Part shown: positions 1 through 6,769 of the stretch, in pieces
How the letters are laid out: every line of letters begins with the position of its first letter
Numbering within the stretch: position 1 is the first letter of the stretch
From: an uncultured Bacilli bacterium
GTDB taxonomy: Bacteria > Bacillota_I > Bacilli_A > RF39 > UBA660
Assembly: GCA_947625395.1 (NCBI GenBank)
Contig: CANQOD010000051.1
Location: 1 to 7,899, forward strand
DNA length: 7,899 bases
Reading direction: 5' to 3'
The notes under the pieces: model-generated
The model's database searches: none
Seen by the model: only the letters and a program-made list of their open reading frames with translations
Told to the model about the DNA's origin: nothing
Program-made: the position numbers and the translations under genes

Positions 1-7
1 TTCTCTT

Positions 8-37
8 TTGCATAAACTTTATACTTTTACATACATT
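8..37 (+). promoter_or_regulatory. possible SigA-type promoter for the tspO-like gene
   Basis: TTGCAT at 8-13 is followed after 18 bases by TACATT at 32-37, a plausible but imperfect -35/-10 pair. It lies just upstream of the AAAGGAG ribosome site at 46-52. The region is A/T-rich, so chance matches are common, and the true promoter could lie left of the window. Confidence 0.3.
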
Positions 38-57
38 AATACTGGAAAGGAGCTTCT

Positions 58-513
58 ATGAAAAAAGTCATAACGTCCTTGTTCTACCTCTTTTTACCAA
101 TTGTATTAGGGTCATTTGTAGGTATTTTCATTTCCGGAAATATTGATTATACTTATCTATCTCAACCACCACTGGCGCCACCAAAAATTTTATTTCCTAT
201 TGTTTGGTCCATCATTTATCTATTAATGGGTATTTCATACTTTCTATTTAGACGCGAAAATGAATATGCAACCGTCGAACCATTCATTTATTACTTACAA
301 TTATTCGTAAACTTGCTATGGTCAATCATCTTCTTTGTATTCAAATGGAGATTCTTCTCTATCCTATGGATTCTTCTGTTAGATTTTTTAGTCGTTTATA
401 TGATTTATTTATTTTTTCAAAAGAAAAAAATCTCAGCTTATCTCAACATTCCCTATCTCATTTGGATTCTCTTTGCGACTTACTTAACAATTGGAATTTA
501 TCTTTTAAATTAA
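58..513 (+). CDS. tspO: TspO/MBR family tryptophan-rich sensory protein
   Basis: A 151-residue integral membrane protein of the TspO/MBR (translocator protein, peripheral benzodiazepine receptor) family. Five hydrophobic helices are visible at about residues 6-26, 44-63, 75-95, 100-120 and 130-150, and the length is normal for the family. Family signatures are the Pro-rich QPPLAPP segment (36-42), FPIVWSIIYLLMG (46-58), QLFVNLLWSIIFF (81-93) and IPYLIWILFATYL (131-143). Known members bind porphyrins and related tetrapyrroles and act in oxidative-stress or tetrapyrrole homeostasis; the ligand here is unknown. The ATG start is well supported by AAAGGAG (46-52) with a 5-base spacer. The gene stands alone and converges on the glycosyltransferase gene. 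Its stop codon lies inside the first arm of a hairpin terminator. The family call is firm; the physiological role is not. Confidence 0.93.
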   Translation: MKKVITSLFYLFLPIVLGSFVGIFISGNIDYTYLSQPPLAPPKILFPIVWSIIYLLMGISYFLFRRENEYATVEPFIYYLQLFVNLLWSIIFFVFKWRFFSILWILLLDFLVVYMIYLFFQKKKISAYLNIPYLIWILFATYLTIGIYLLN

Positions 514-538
514 AACAGCAAATAGACATGCTGTTTTA
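511..538. terminator. bidirectional terminator holding both convergent stop codons
   Basis: A perfect 10-bp inverted repeat, TAAAACAGCA (511-520) and TGCTGTTTTA (529-538), has an 8-base loop. The TAA of the + strand tspO-like gene (511-513) and the TAA of the - strand glycosyltransferase gene (536-538) are the outer ends of the two arms. Each strand has a T-rich stretch at the 3' arm, although the U-tract is short (four T before A), so termination may be moderate. Confidence 0.75.
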
Positions 539-1858
539 GTTTGTGCTCTTTTCAATTCGAAAAGTATAATAAGTATCATTCAGATATGATTTTTCTGGAC
601 CAAAGAAACGAAGCATTGCTTGTTCTTCTTCTGTCAACGGCTCATACCAAGAAAAAAACATACAATTTTGATAAGAGCATTCCGCAATGAGTTGTTCTAA
701 AGTCGCCCGCGTAAACAGATTTTTTTGATGCGGATATAAAACATAAGGCTGCTTGTTTAAAAAGCGAGTCATCATTTTCATATTAGCACTATTATGAATT
801 TCTCCAATGACAACACCCTTTAATTTTAAATAATCTTGAAGCTTTATCAAAAATTGTTTCGGATTTTCTACTTTTTCTAATGCATCACCAATTAAAATTG
901 TATCGTAATATTGCTTTGGAAGCTGCTCAAATGAAGAATATACTTTCAACAAATGTTTTGCAATTGCTTTTTGATTCCGATTTTCTTCTATTCCTTCAAC
1001 AACCACATGCTTATATTGATATTTTAGTGCTAGACTTGTAACACCAATCCCACAATTCAGTTCTAATATTTTTTCAGGATTTCTAAGCAATTGAAAGGAA
1101 GCTGACTTTATTTCATCAAAAGCAAATGGTAAAAAATGCCATTTTTGAGTAAAATAATTTCTATTTTTATAAAGAATTGGATAAAACTTTGTTAAATCTT
1201 TTCGAAAAGAAGTTCCTAGAAAATGGTGAATCACTGTATCATGGCACAGCATTAACCGATAACCCAATTGAATAATTCTTAAAGACAAATCATTATCTTC
1301 AATATAGCCAGGTGTATAGGCTTCATCCAAGTCTCCTAAAAGATTTACTACTTCCCGTTTAATGAGCAAACAATAACCAATTAAAAATGCTTTTTCTTCC
1401 CACTTTTCCGGATTTGAAATGTTGTTTTTAAGAGCAATTTCTTGTAATTGTTCTAAAGTCGAATAACAAAAATCAGTTCCTTGACGATTTTCATTTTGAT
1501 TACAAACAGGGCCCACTGCCCCTATTCTAGAATCACTTTCTAAGCAAGTCTTCAAGTTTTTTAACCAATTGGTTGTTACAACTGTATCATTATTCAGTAA
1601 GAGAATATCATTTTGGGAATTAGCAAGAGCAATCCCCTGATTACAGCCTTTTGGAAAGCCTATATTTTCATCATTTAAAAGTAATTTCAGATTCTTTTGC
1701 TGTTGAAGCCATTCACGTGTCCCATCCGTAGAAGCATTATCAATCACAATCAACTCATAACTATCTTCTTCAGTATATTTTTGAAGACTAGCCAAACACT
1801 GCTTGGTATATTCTAATTGATTATATGTTAAAACAATAATAGATGTTTTTCTTTGCAT
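536..1858 (-). CDS. family 2 glycosyltransferase fused to a class I SAM-dependent methyltransferase
   Basis: A 440-residue two-domain cytoplasmic protein. The N-terminal GT-A glycosyltransferase domain (about 4-215) opens with SIIVLTYNQ, has the nucleotide-binding DNAST (40-44), the DXD-equivalent LLNNDT (87-92) and the late acidic EDND...R motif (187-194). The C-terminal domain (about 262-360) has a Rossmann SAM-binding motif I, ELNCGIG (266-272), an acidic residue after beta-2 (E291), and a YDTILIGDALEKVENP stretch (318-333) typical of Methyltransf_11/12/23 folds. The GT2 domain is expected to transfer a sugar from a nucleotide sugar, and the second domain may methylate the product; both substrates are unknown. 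The ATG start has AAGGAG (1864-1869) with a 5-base spacer. It lies 9 bp after the LysM gene on the same strand, so the two are almost certainly cotranscribed. No signal peptide or membrane segment is seen. The pairing suggests glycosylation of an envelope or spore-surface component (inference). Confidence 0.88.
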   Translation of the reverse strand: MQRKTSIIVLTYNQLEYTKQCLASLQKYTEEDSYELIVIDNASTDGTREWLQQQKNLKLLLNDENIGFPKGCNQGIALANSQNDILLLNNDTVVTTNWLKNLKTCLESDSRIGAVGPVCNQNENRQGTDFCYSTLEQLQEIALKNNISNPEKWEEKAFLIGYCLLIKREVVNLLGDLDEAYTPGYIEDNDLSLRIIQLGYRLMLCHDTVIHHFLGTSFRKDLTKFYPILYKNRNYFTQKWHFLPFAFDEIKSASFQLLRNPEKILELNCGIGVTSLALKYQYKHVVVEGIEENRNQKAIAKHLLKVYSSFEQLPKQYYDTILIGDALEKVENPKQFLIKLQDYLKLKGVVIGEIHNSANMKMMTRFLNKQPYVLYPHQKNLFTRATLEQLIAECSYQNCMFFSWYEPLTEEEQAMLRFFGPEKSYLNDTYYTFRIEKSTN

Positions 1859-1863
1859 TGCAA

Positions 1864-1870
1864 CTCCTTA
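1864..1870 (-). promoter_or_regulatory. Shine-Dalgarno fused with upstream stop codon
   Basis: On the minus strand TAAGGAG combines the TAA stop of the LysM gene (1868-1870) with the AAGGAG ribosome site (1864-1869) of the glycosyltransferase gene. The start codon follows after five bases. This arrangement favours translational coupling or re-initiation between the two genes. Confidence 0.75.
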
Positions 1871-2983
1871 TGATACTGGTATTCTTAATATTTGACCAAT
1901 CATTAAAATATTACTTGTCAAACCATTCAGAGTTTTTATCGCATCCACCGTCGTATCGTATTTTCTTGCGATGTTATAAAGCGTATCACCACTCTGAACT
2001 TGATACGTGATGAAATTTTCTTCCACACTACTCGTTGGAATCCTCAAGATTTGACCAATCATTAAAGTATTATTCGTCAGCTCGTTCAAACTTTTTATCG
2101 CGTCCACCGTCGTATCATATTTTCTTGCGATACTATAAAGCGTATCACCACTTTGGACTTGATACGTGATGACATTCTCTTCTACATTGCTTGTAGGAAT
2201 TCTTAGAATTTGGCCAATCCTTAAGATGTTGCTTGTCAAACCATTCAGAGTTTTTATTGCATCCACCGTCGTATCATATTTTCTTGCGATGTTATAAAGC
2301 GTATCACCGCTTTGAACTTGATACGTGATGAAATTTTCCTCCACACTACTCGTTGGAATCCTCAAGATTTGACCAATACTTAAATTGTTGCTTGTTAAAT
2401 TGTTGAGAGTTTTAATTGCGTCCACTGTTGTATCATATTTTCTTGCGATACTATAAAGCGTATCGCCACTTTGGACTTGATAGGTCACAGAACTATTTTC
2501 ATCTTCTGTTTCTTTAGCACAATCAAGAATATTTCCATAAAGCCTGTTGAGAACATTCCAGGTCGTACTGTTCACGATTCCAGTTGTCGTTAAATCATTC
2601 AAATACTGAAAGCGCTTCACTGCATTTTCTGTTTCCAAATCAAATACGGAAGTAATTGGACCTTGATAATATAAAAGCGCCTTTAACTTTTTCTGTAATT
2701 CTTCTACACTTGTTCCTACAGAACCAAGTTGCAAAGTAGGATTGAGAGAAATTGTTGCATAGGGTGGTTCTGTCATGAATAGAAGTGCATTCCAAGTTTC
2801 CTCATCAACAACTCCAGTCGCATCGAATTGATTGGCTCTTTGAAAGGCGATGACACCTTGTTCCGTAGCTTCTCCAAAACTACCCGTAATCATCGCTGGA
2901 TAAAATCCTAGTATTTTCAGTTTTTCCTGTAGTATTTTGACTTGCTCTCCGGTATCACCTAACATTAAACTTTTCTCATTCAA
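1868..2983 (-). CDS. peptidoglycan-binding protein: two PG_binding_1 domains plus four LysM repeats
   Basis: About 371 residues from the TTG start at 2983 (374 from an in-frame GTG at 2992, used for the numbering here). Two PG_binding_1 domains (about 8-71 and 87-150) each show the LQ..L...G and AV..FQ or VIAFQ pattern ending in a TGxV...TW motif. Four LysM modules follow (170-213, 223-266, 276-319, 329-372), each with YQVQSGDTLY...IARKY...IGQILRIP, joined by SVEEN linkers. It should bind peptidoglycan glycan chains; no catalytic domain is visible. The TTG start is preferred because GAGGTGA (2989-2995) sits 5 bases upstream of it, whereas the GTG lies inside that ribosome site and has none of its own. 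There is no signal peptide, as in spore-coat LysM proteins such as SafA, so a mother-cell role is inferred. It heads an operon with the glycosyltransferase gene and diverges from a SpoIID-like gene. Confidence 0.9.
   Translation of the reverse strand: MNEKSLMLGDTGEQVKILQEKLKILGFYPAMITGSFGEATEQGVIAFQRANQFDATGVVDEETWNALLFMTEPPYATISLNPTLQLGSVGTSVEELQKKLKALLYYQGPITSVFDLETENAVKRFQYLNDLTTTGIVNSTTWNVLNRLYGNILDCAKETEDENSSVTYQVQSGDTLYSIARKYDTTVDAIKTLNNLTSNNLSIGQILRIPTSSVEENFITYQVQSGDTLYNIARKYDTTVDAIKTLNGLTSNILRIGQILRIPTSNVEENVITYQVQSGDTLYSIARKYDTTVDAIKSLNELTNNTLMIGQILRIPTSSVEENFITYQVQSGDTLYNIARKYDTTVDAIKTLNGLTSNILMIGQILRIPVS
1871..2485 (-). repeat. tandem LysM-coding array, 159-bp period, ABAB order
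   Basis: Four direct repeats code for the LysM modules. The core ttttcttgcg recurs at 1961, 2120, 2279 and 2438, exactly 159 bp (53 codons) apart each time. Modules 1 and 3 share YSIARKY and the SSVEENF linker. Modules 2 and 4 share YNIARKY and LNGLTSNIL and differ at only two residues over their common length. The linker DNA after modules 1 and 3 is also nearly identical over about 45 bases. This points to a 318-bp two-module block that was itself duplicated. Confidence 0.88.
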
Positions 2984-2988
2984 GTTTC

Positions 2989-3051
2989 TCACCTCGATTT
3001 ATTATATGCATGAAAGACCTAGATATTATATATATTATAATGAGGTGACTT
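2989..3051. promoter_or_regulatory. divergent promoter region between the LysM and SpoIID-like genes
   Basis: This short A/T-rich spacer must hold the start signals for both divergent genes unless one is read from elsewhere. Each side has a GAGGTGA ribosome site (3042-3048 on +, 2989-2995 on -). Two nearly mirror-image elements are visible. On + there is ATA (3004-3006), 15 bases, then GATATTATA (3022-3030). On - there is ATA (3024-3026), 15 bases, then CATATAATA (3000-3008). CATANNNTA is the -10 form used by SigK, and the SigE -10 is similar. The minus element would start transcription almost at the ribosome site, which counts against it. No clear SigA -35 is seen. Confidence 0.35.
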
Positions 3052-4269
3052 ATGGCAAAAGGTTATTTATTAGTCAATGTTTATAGTGATAGCATTGCAA
3101 ATCCTGTTAAAAATGCAACTGTTGTGATTGCTAAAAATCAAGAAGAACTTTATAAGACTTCTACCAATGAAGATGGACAAACTGAACGTATCTCTTTGGA
3201 AACTGTCAGTGAAGAATACTCTCTAACCAATCAAAAAGAAGTAAGACCTTATGAAACGTATGATGTAACTGTAACTGCACTTGGTCTTACTCCTACCACG
3301 GTTGAGGGCGTTCAAATTTTTGATGAGATTACATCGATTCAAAATGTATACTTAACTTCCATCGATGAAAATAATCAAAGCGAAACCCAAGAACTTCCTC
3401 CAAACACATTATGGGGAAATAATCCTCCACAACAAGAGGAAACGAGTCAAGAAGAAAACGCAATTGCTCCTATCGTTTTAAGAGAAGTTCTCATCCCTGA
3501 AAATATCATTGTTCATGATGGCATTCCAAGCAATTCAAATGCACCCAACTACACAGTGCCATTTATAGACTATATTAAAAATGTTGCCAGTAGTGAAATT
3601 TATAGTACATGGCCCAAAGAAACCATTAAAGCCAATGTTTTGGCAATTATTTCCTTTACTCTCAATCGTATTTATACAGAATGGTATACTAGTAGAGGCT
3701 ACAATTTCACGATTACTTCTACCACGAGTTATGACCAAAAATACACTAGAAATGGGACAATTTTCGAACCAATTTCACAAATTGTAGATGAAATTTTTAC
3801 CAATTATATTCGAACAGGAATTAAAATTGAACCTTTACTTGCGCACTATCGTGATGAAACAAGCCAAACAGGTATATTAAGCCAATGGGGTTCCAAAGAC
3901 TTGGGGGAACAAGGATATAGTGCCCTTGAAATTTTAAAGTATTATTATGGTGACACAGTCAATATCTATGAAGCAGAAATTATAGGAGAATATCCTTACT
4001 CTTTTACACAAACACTCAAAGAGGGAGATTGTAACTATGATGTATACGTTTTACAAAATACACTGAATTATATCCGAGGAAGTTATCCAGGAATTCCAAT
4101 GATTCAAAATCCATCAGGGCAATATAATGCAGAAACAACAAATGCTGTAAAGACTTTCCAAAATATTTTTTCTCTTTCACCTACTGGGCAAGTCAATCGT
4201 GAAACTTGGTATAAAATTTCTTATATTCTAACAGCTGTCAGTGAAATGACCAACAGTGTTTATCGTTAA
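3052..4269 (+). CDS. SpoIID-like lytic transglycosylase with C-terminal PG_binding_1 domain
   Basis: 405 residues. Residues 4-102 look like a carboxypeptidase-regulatory or PEGA-type beta-sandwich (VNVYSD...PVKNATVVI...NEDGQT). A Pro/Gln/Glu-rich linker follows (about 103-147). Residues 148-308 match the SpoIID/LytB family: FIDYIKNVASSE...TWPKETIKA (171-194), with E182 at the position of the catalytic Glu, and LSQWGSKDLGEQGYSALEIL (276-295) matching the SQxGA...A..G..Y..IL block. A PG_binding_1 domain (about 318-395) ends in SPTGQVNRETW. SpoIID cuts glycan strands during engulfment; here an N-acetylmuramyl-glycan cleaving role is expected. Unlike classical SpoIID there is no N-terminal signal or membrane anchor, so it is either exported unusually or acts after mother-cell synthesis. 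The only Cys is at 327, outside the catalytic domain, so Cys-based metal binding as reported for C. difficile SpoIID is absent. ATG with GAGGTGA upstream. Single-gene unit. Confidence 0.85.
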   Translation: MAKGYLLVNVYSDSIANPVKNATVVIAKNQEELYKTSTNEDGQTERISLETVSEEYSLTNQKEVRPYETYDVTVTALGLTPTTVEGVQIFDEITSIQNVYLTSIDENNQSETQELPPNTLWGNNPPQQEETSQEENAIAPIVLREVLIPENIIVHDGIPSNSNAPNYTVPFIDYIKNVASSEIYSTWPKETIKANVLAIISFTLNRIYTEWYTSRGYNFTITSTTSYDQKYTRNGTIFEPISQIVDEIFTNYIRTGIKIEPLLAHYRDETSQTGILSQWGSKDLGEQGYSALEILKYYYGDTVNIYEAEIIGEYPYSFTQTLKEGDCNYDVYVLQNTLNYIRGSYPGIPMIQNPSGQYNAETTNAVKTFQNIFSLSPTGQVNRETWYKISYILTAVSEMTNSVYR

Positions 4270-4294
4270 AAAAACATCGTCATGATGTTTTTTT
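4268..4294. terminator. strong bidirectional rho-independent terminator
   Basis: A perfect 11-bp inverted repeat, AAAAAAACATC (4268-4278) and GATGTTTTTTT (4284-4294), has a 5-base loop. It gives a run of seven T after the stem on either strand. It lies between the stop of the SpoIID-like gene (4269) and the stop of the convergent ABC transporter gene (4315), and should terminate both. Confidence 0.88.
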
Positions 4295-4314
4295 GATGTG
4301 CTCTTTGCTCGCTT

Positions 4315-6051
4315 TTATTTATCGTTTAACAATTCACTTCGATACAATTTCTGATACTCTTTATTTTTTTCTAATAATTCTTGATGCGTTCCTACAGCTG
4401 TAATTTTTCCATCTTCTACCAACATAATTTTATCTGCATGAACAATGGTCGATAAACGATGGGTAATAATTAATATGGTATATTTATCTTTCATATTATG
4501 AATCGCTTGCTGAATAGAACTTTGTGTTTCATTATCTAACGCAGAAGTTGCTTCATCAAATAAAATGATTTTTGTATTTTGAATAAATGCTCTTGCGATA
4601 GCAAGTCGTTGCCGTTGTCCACCCGATAAAGTAATTCCACCCTCTCCTACAATCGTATCATATCCATCTTTCAAGCCTTGAATAAAATCATCTAGACAAG
4701 CTAGTTTACAAGCTTCTTCAATTTCTTTTTGCGTAACGTTTTTCTTCACTAACTTAAAGTTGTCTTTAATACTCATATTGAAAATATATGGATTCTGACT
4801 AATAATTGTAATATTGTTGCGAATAGAACGTTCATCTAATGTTTCAAGGTCCACTCCATCTAAGAAAATCTTACCAGAATGAATGTGATAAAGCTTACAT
4901 AATAAGGAAAAAATTGTCGTTTTGCCGACACCGCTTTTTCCTACAAAAGCAACTGTTTCATTTGCTTTTACTTGAAAACTCATGCCCTTAAGAACTTCAT
5001 TTTCACCATAACTAAAATAAACATCTTGGAATTCAAAATCCCCTTTCATTTTTGGTAGTTTATTTTTACCAAATTTTTCCTTTTCAAACTCGTCACCACT
5101 GACAATGGAAAAGACACGGTCACACGATAAATTAAAGTTTTTCACTTCCTGTAGTAAATCCCCAACATTACGCATAAAACTATCAAAAACACGATAGCGA
5201 TAATTGTATAAAACAAGTGCTATCGCAATAGATAAACTTCCCTGTTTCAATAGGATGATAAAAAGAACTATTAAAATGAATTCACTCACGTCATAGCACA
5301 CATCTATTAGACAATTATAACGAATTTCCACTTTTCGAAAAGCGTATTGGCTTTGTGTTAAATCATCTATATTTTTTCCAATTTCTTCCACAAACGAATC
5401 CTTTGCATACAACATTTTTATATCCCGAATGCCCCTTATCAATTCCCCAATCAAACTACCTGTTCTTTCTCTTTGCTTTCGATATTGCTTATCTTTTTCG
5501 TTGATTTTTCTGACCTTTTTAATTTGCAAGATTGTTAAAAGGCAGGAACAAGCTAAAAAATAGAAAAAGATGATTTTATTCATGATAAAAATAGCTACAT
5601 AAACACCAATGTCCGTTAGAATAGCAATAATATGTTTCATTCCTTCTGTAAATATTCTAGACATTTCATCTGTATCATTGTTGATTCTCTGAATAAAAGT
5701 ACCACTTCCTTTTTTATCGATGGAAGTGAGTTCTATTTTTAAAATTTCTTTCGCAGCATCCATTTGAATATTTTTGGTCGTTCCTCGAAAGAAAATTTGC
5801 GTGTTTTTGCGTAAAATAGCTGTTGTAATATCACATAAAATAATCATTCCTGTACAAATCAATGTTGCAATGAAAAGTTCTCCATATAAAGAAGTCGATA
5901 AAGCAATTAATTGTCTTGCTGTAAGAATAGGATAAAGAATGTTCACCGCAATATTAGACAATGAAATAATCGTAAAAATCAATAAATTTTTTTTATAATG
6001 TTTCCCGTATTGATAGACTCTTTTTAAATTTGATACCGTTTCTTTCATCAT
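4315..6051 (-). CDS. ABC exporter half-transporter (fused membrane and ATPase domains)
   Basis: A complete 578-residue ABC transporter subunit of the exporter type, working as a homodimer or heterodimer in the cytoplasmic membrane. The N-terminal membrane domain has hydrophobic segments at about 23-42, 58-78, 139-157, 160-176, 250-268 and 273-283. The ATPase domain (about 338-578) is intact: A-loop Tyr348, Walker A GKSGVGKTT (371-379), Q-loop Gln419 in ISQNPYIF, signature LSGGQ (475-479), Walker B IILFDEA with catalytic Glu500, and H-loop His531. All catalytic residues are present, so it could hydrolyse ATP alone as a homodimer. Substrate is not predictable; no peptide, lipid or partner half-transporter gene lies beside it. 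Two ATG codons stand in tandem (6051 and 6048). A weak GGTGA site abuts the first, so the second may be the real start. It stands alone, convergent with the SpoIID-like gene. Confidence 0.93.
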   Translation of the reverse strand: MMKETVSNLKRVYQYGKHYKKNLLIFTIISLSNIAVNILYPILTARQLIALSTSLYGELFIATLICTGMIILCDITTAILRKNTQIFFRGTTKNIQMDAAKEILKIELTSIDKKGSGTFIQRINNDTDEMSRIFTEGMKHIIAILTDIGVYVAIFIMNKIIFFYFLACSCLLTILQIKKVRKINEKDKQYRKQRERTGSLIGELIRGIRDIKMLYAKDSFVEEIGKNIDDLTQSQYAFRKVEIRYNCLIDVCYDVSEFILIVLFIILLKQGSLSIAIALVLYNYRYRVFDSFMRNVGDLLQEVKNFNLSCDRVFSIVSGDEFEKEKFGKNKLPKMKGDFEFQDVYFSYGENEVLKGMSFQVKANETVAFVGKSGVGKTTIFSLLCKLYHIHSGKIFLDGVDLETLDERSIRNNITIISQNPYIFNMSIKDNFKLVKKNVTQKEIEEACKLACLDDFIQGLKDGYDTIVGEGGITLSGGQRQRLAIARAFIQNTKIILFDEATSALDNETQSSIQQAIHNMKDKYTILIITHRLSTIVHADKIMLVEDGKITAVGTHQELLEKNKEYQKLYRSELLNDK

Positions 6052-6079
6052 TCACCACTGCCTATATAAAACTACCAAT

Positions 6080-6108
6080 ATTCTAGCATATTTTTCCGCA
6101 CTTGGAAA
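6080..6108 (-). promoter_or_regulatory. possible promoter for the ABC transporter
   Basis: On the minus strand TTTCCA (6103-6108) and TAGAAT (6080-6085) are separated by 17 bases. The -10 is good and the -35 poor. It is about 30 bases upstream of the ABC start codons and is placed back to back with the + strand promoter at 6112-6140. Confidence 0.35.
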
Positions 6109-6121
6109 ATGTTGTTTTTCC
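6092..6121. repeat. alternating TTTTCC/GGAAAA inverted repeats between divergent promoters
   Basis: TTTTCC (6092-6097), GGAAAA (6104-6109) and TTTTCC (6116-6121) alternate with 6-base gaps. The middle copy can pair with either neighbour. The elements overlap the -35 regions of both predicted divergent promoters, as an operator would. The arms are short and low in complexity, so chance is possible. Confidence 0.4.
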
Positions 6122-6140
6122 CTCATAGCCATTATATAAT
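6112..6140 (+). promoter_or_regulatory. SigA-type promoter TTGTTT-N17-TATAAT
   Basis: TTGTTT (6112-6117) and a perfect TATAAT (6135-6140) are separated by 17 bases, the optimal spacing. Transcription would start near 6147, a few bases before the ATG codons at 6155, 6158 and 6164 of the broken reading frame. This is the best promoter match in the window. Confidence 0.65.
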
Positions 6141-6154
6141 AAAAGCAGTTGGAA

Positions 6155-6672
6155 ATGATGTTCATGAATCTAATTAGAAATTTAGAACTGCAAACGCTAG
6201 AACTCAGAGAGGATTCTTCTTTAATTTCTAAGCTCTATTTTGTTCCTAGTTATTTTATATGGGCGTTTTTTCTAAAACAGTTCTTGTTATAAACCAAGAA
6301 ACAGATGATGTTTTCTATCACAATTTAACTTGGCTGACTAGTAATATTTACCAATTTTCTCATGCCTATAGTTATCAGACTGATAACGAATTGGTATGGT
6401 TATCTGAACATTGTTTTGATATAGATAATGAACAAGAGAGAATGCAAACTTCACGTTGCATCATTCAAAAGAAAAAAGAGGATTTCCTACTTTCGTGGGA
6501 AAATCCATTTTATGAAAAATATCAGATTCAAAGAGATGGCATTATCTCTTTTGCTCCAGCAGGCAATGGATATTGGTGTTACAATCAAAAGACAAATACA
6601 TTTTTTCAAGACGATGTTATTAATCTATTTCAAAGTACTCTTTGTAAAAGAAAAATACCAATCGAAAAATAG
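6155..6672 (+). pseudogene. unrecognised ORF, apparently frameshifted near a T6 run
   Basis: I do not recognise this gene. The long open frame (6259-6672, 137 residues) has no ribosome site before its ATG and is closed by a TAG at 6247. A second frame starts at ATG 6155, 6158 or 6164, directly after a good promoter, and codes for MNLIRNLELQ...FVPSYFIWAFF before stopping shortly after 6271. A -1 shift within T6266-6271 would join the two into about 169-172 residues. The downstream part is rich in aromatic residues, with WLTSN, FLLSWENPF and a distinctive APAGNGYWCYN (99-109 of the 137-residue part), and no membrane segment or nucleotide-binding motif. It looks coding rather than random. It may be a single-base deletion or insertion, a sequencing error, or slippage at the T run; the site is not a canonical X XXY YYZ heptamer. 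If the shift is not real, a 137-residue hypothetical protein at 6259-6672 remains. Confidence 0.5.
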
Positions 6673-6769
6673 ATTTGGCACTGATGTGCATGGCATAGTT
6701 CAAGTAAAGAAGCAATCTAATGTCTTAAAAGTACAACAACTTATTTTAATAAAAATATTAGCCTTCAAT
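6673..6769. other. spacer between convergent genes, nothing recognised
   Basis: This stretch separates the broken ORF from the end of the Ppx/GppA-like gene. The only symmetry I see is a 6-bp A/T-only hairpin (6742-6747 with 6752-6757), too weak to call a terminator. Other frames that run through here show no recognisable protein similarity. Confidence 0.4.

Noticed and set aside
318..539. 73-codon + strand ORF inside the tspO-like gene
   Set aside because: Out-of-frame shadow of a clear TspO coding region; no ribosome site and no recognisable motif.
1871..2485. CRISPR array
   Set aside because: The regular 159-bp repeats are protein-coding LysM modules in one open frame, without short repeats and unique spacers.
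3535..3787. ORFs on both strands inside the SpoIID-like gene
   Set aside because: They overlap the conserved catalytic domain in other frames and show no family features.
6262..6274. Programmed -1 ribosomal frameshift signal
   Set aside because: The site reads G TTT TTT C in the upstream frame, which is not a canonical X XXY YYZ heptamer. I see no clear downstream pseudoknot, so mutation or sequencing error is simpler.
6742..6757. Hairpin TATTTT/AAAATA as a terminator for the convergent genes
   Set aside because: Only six A/T pairs and no proper U-tract; too weak to call.
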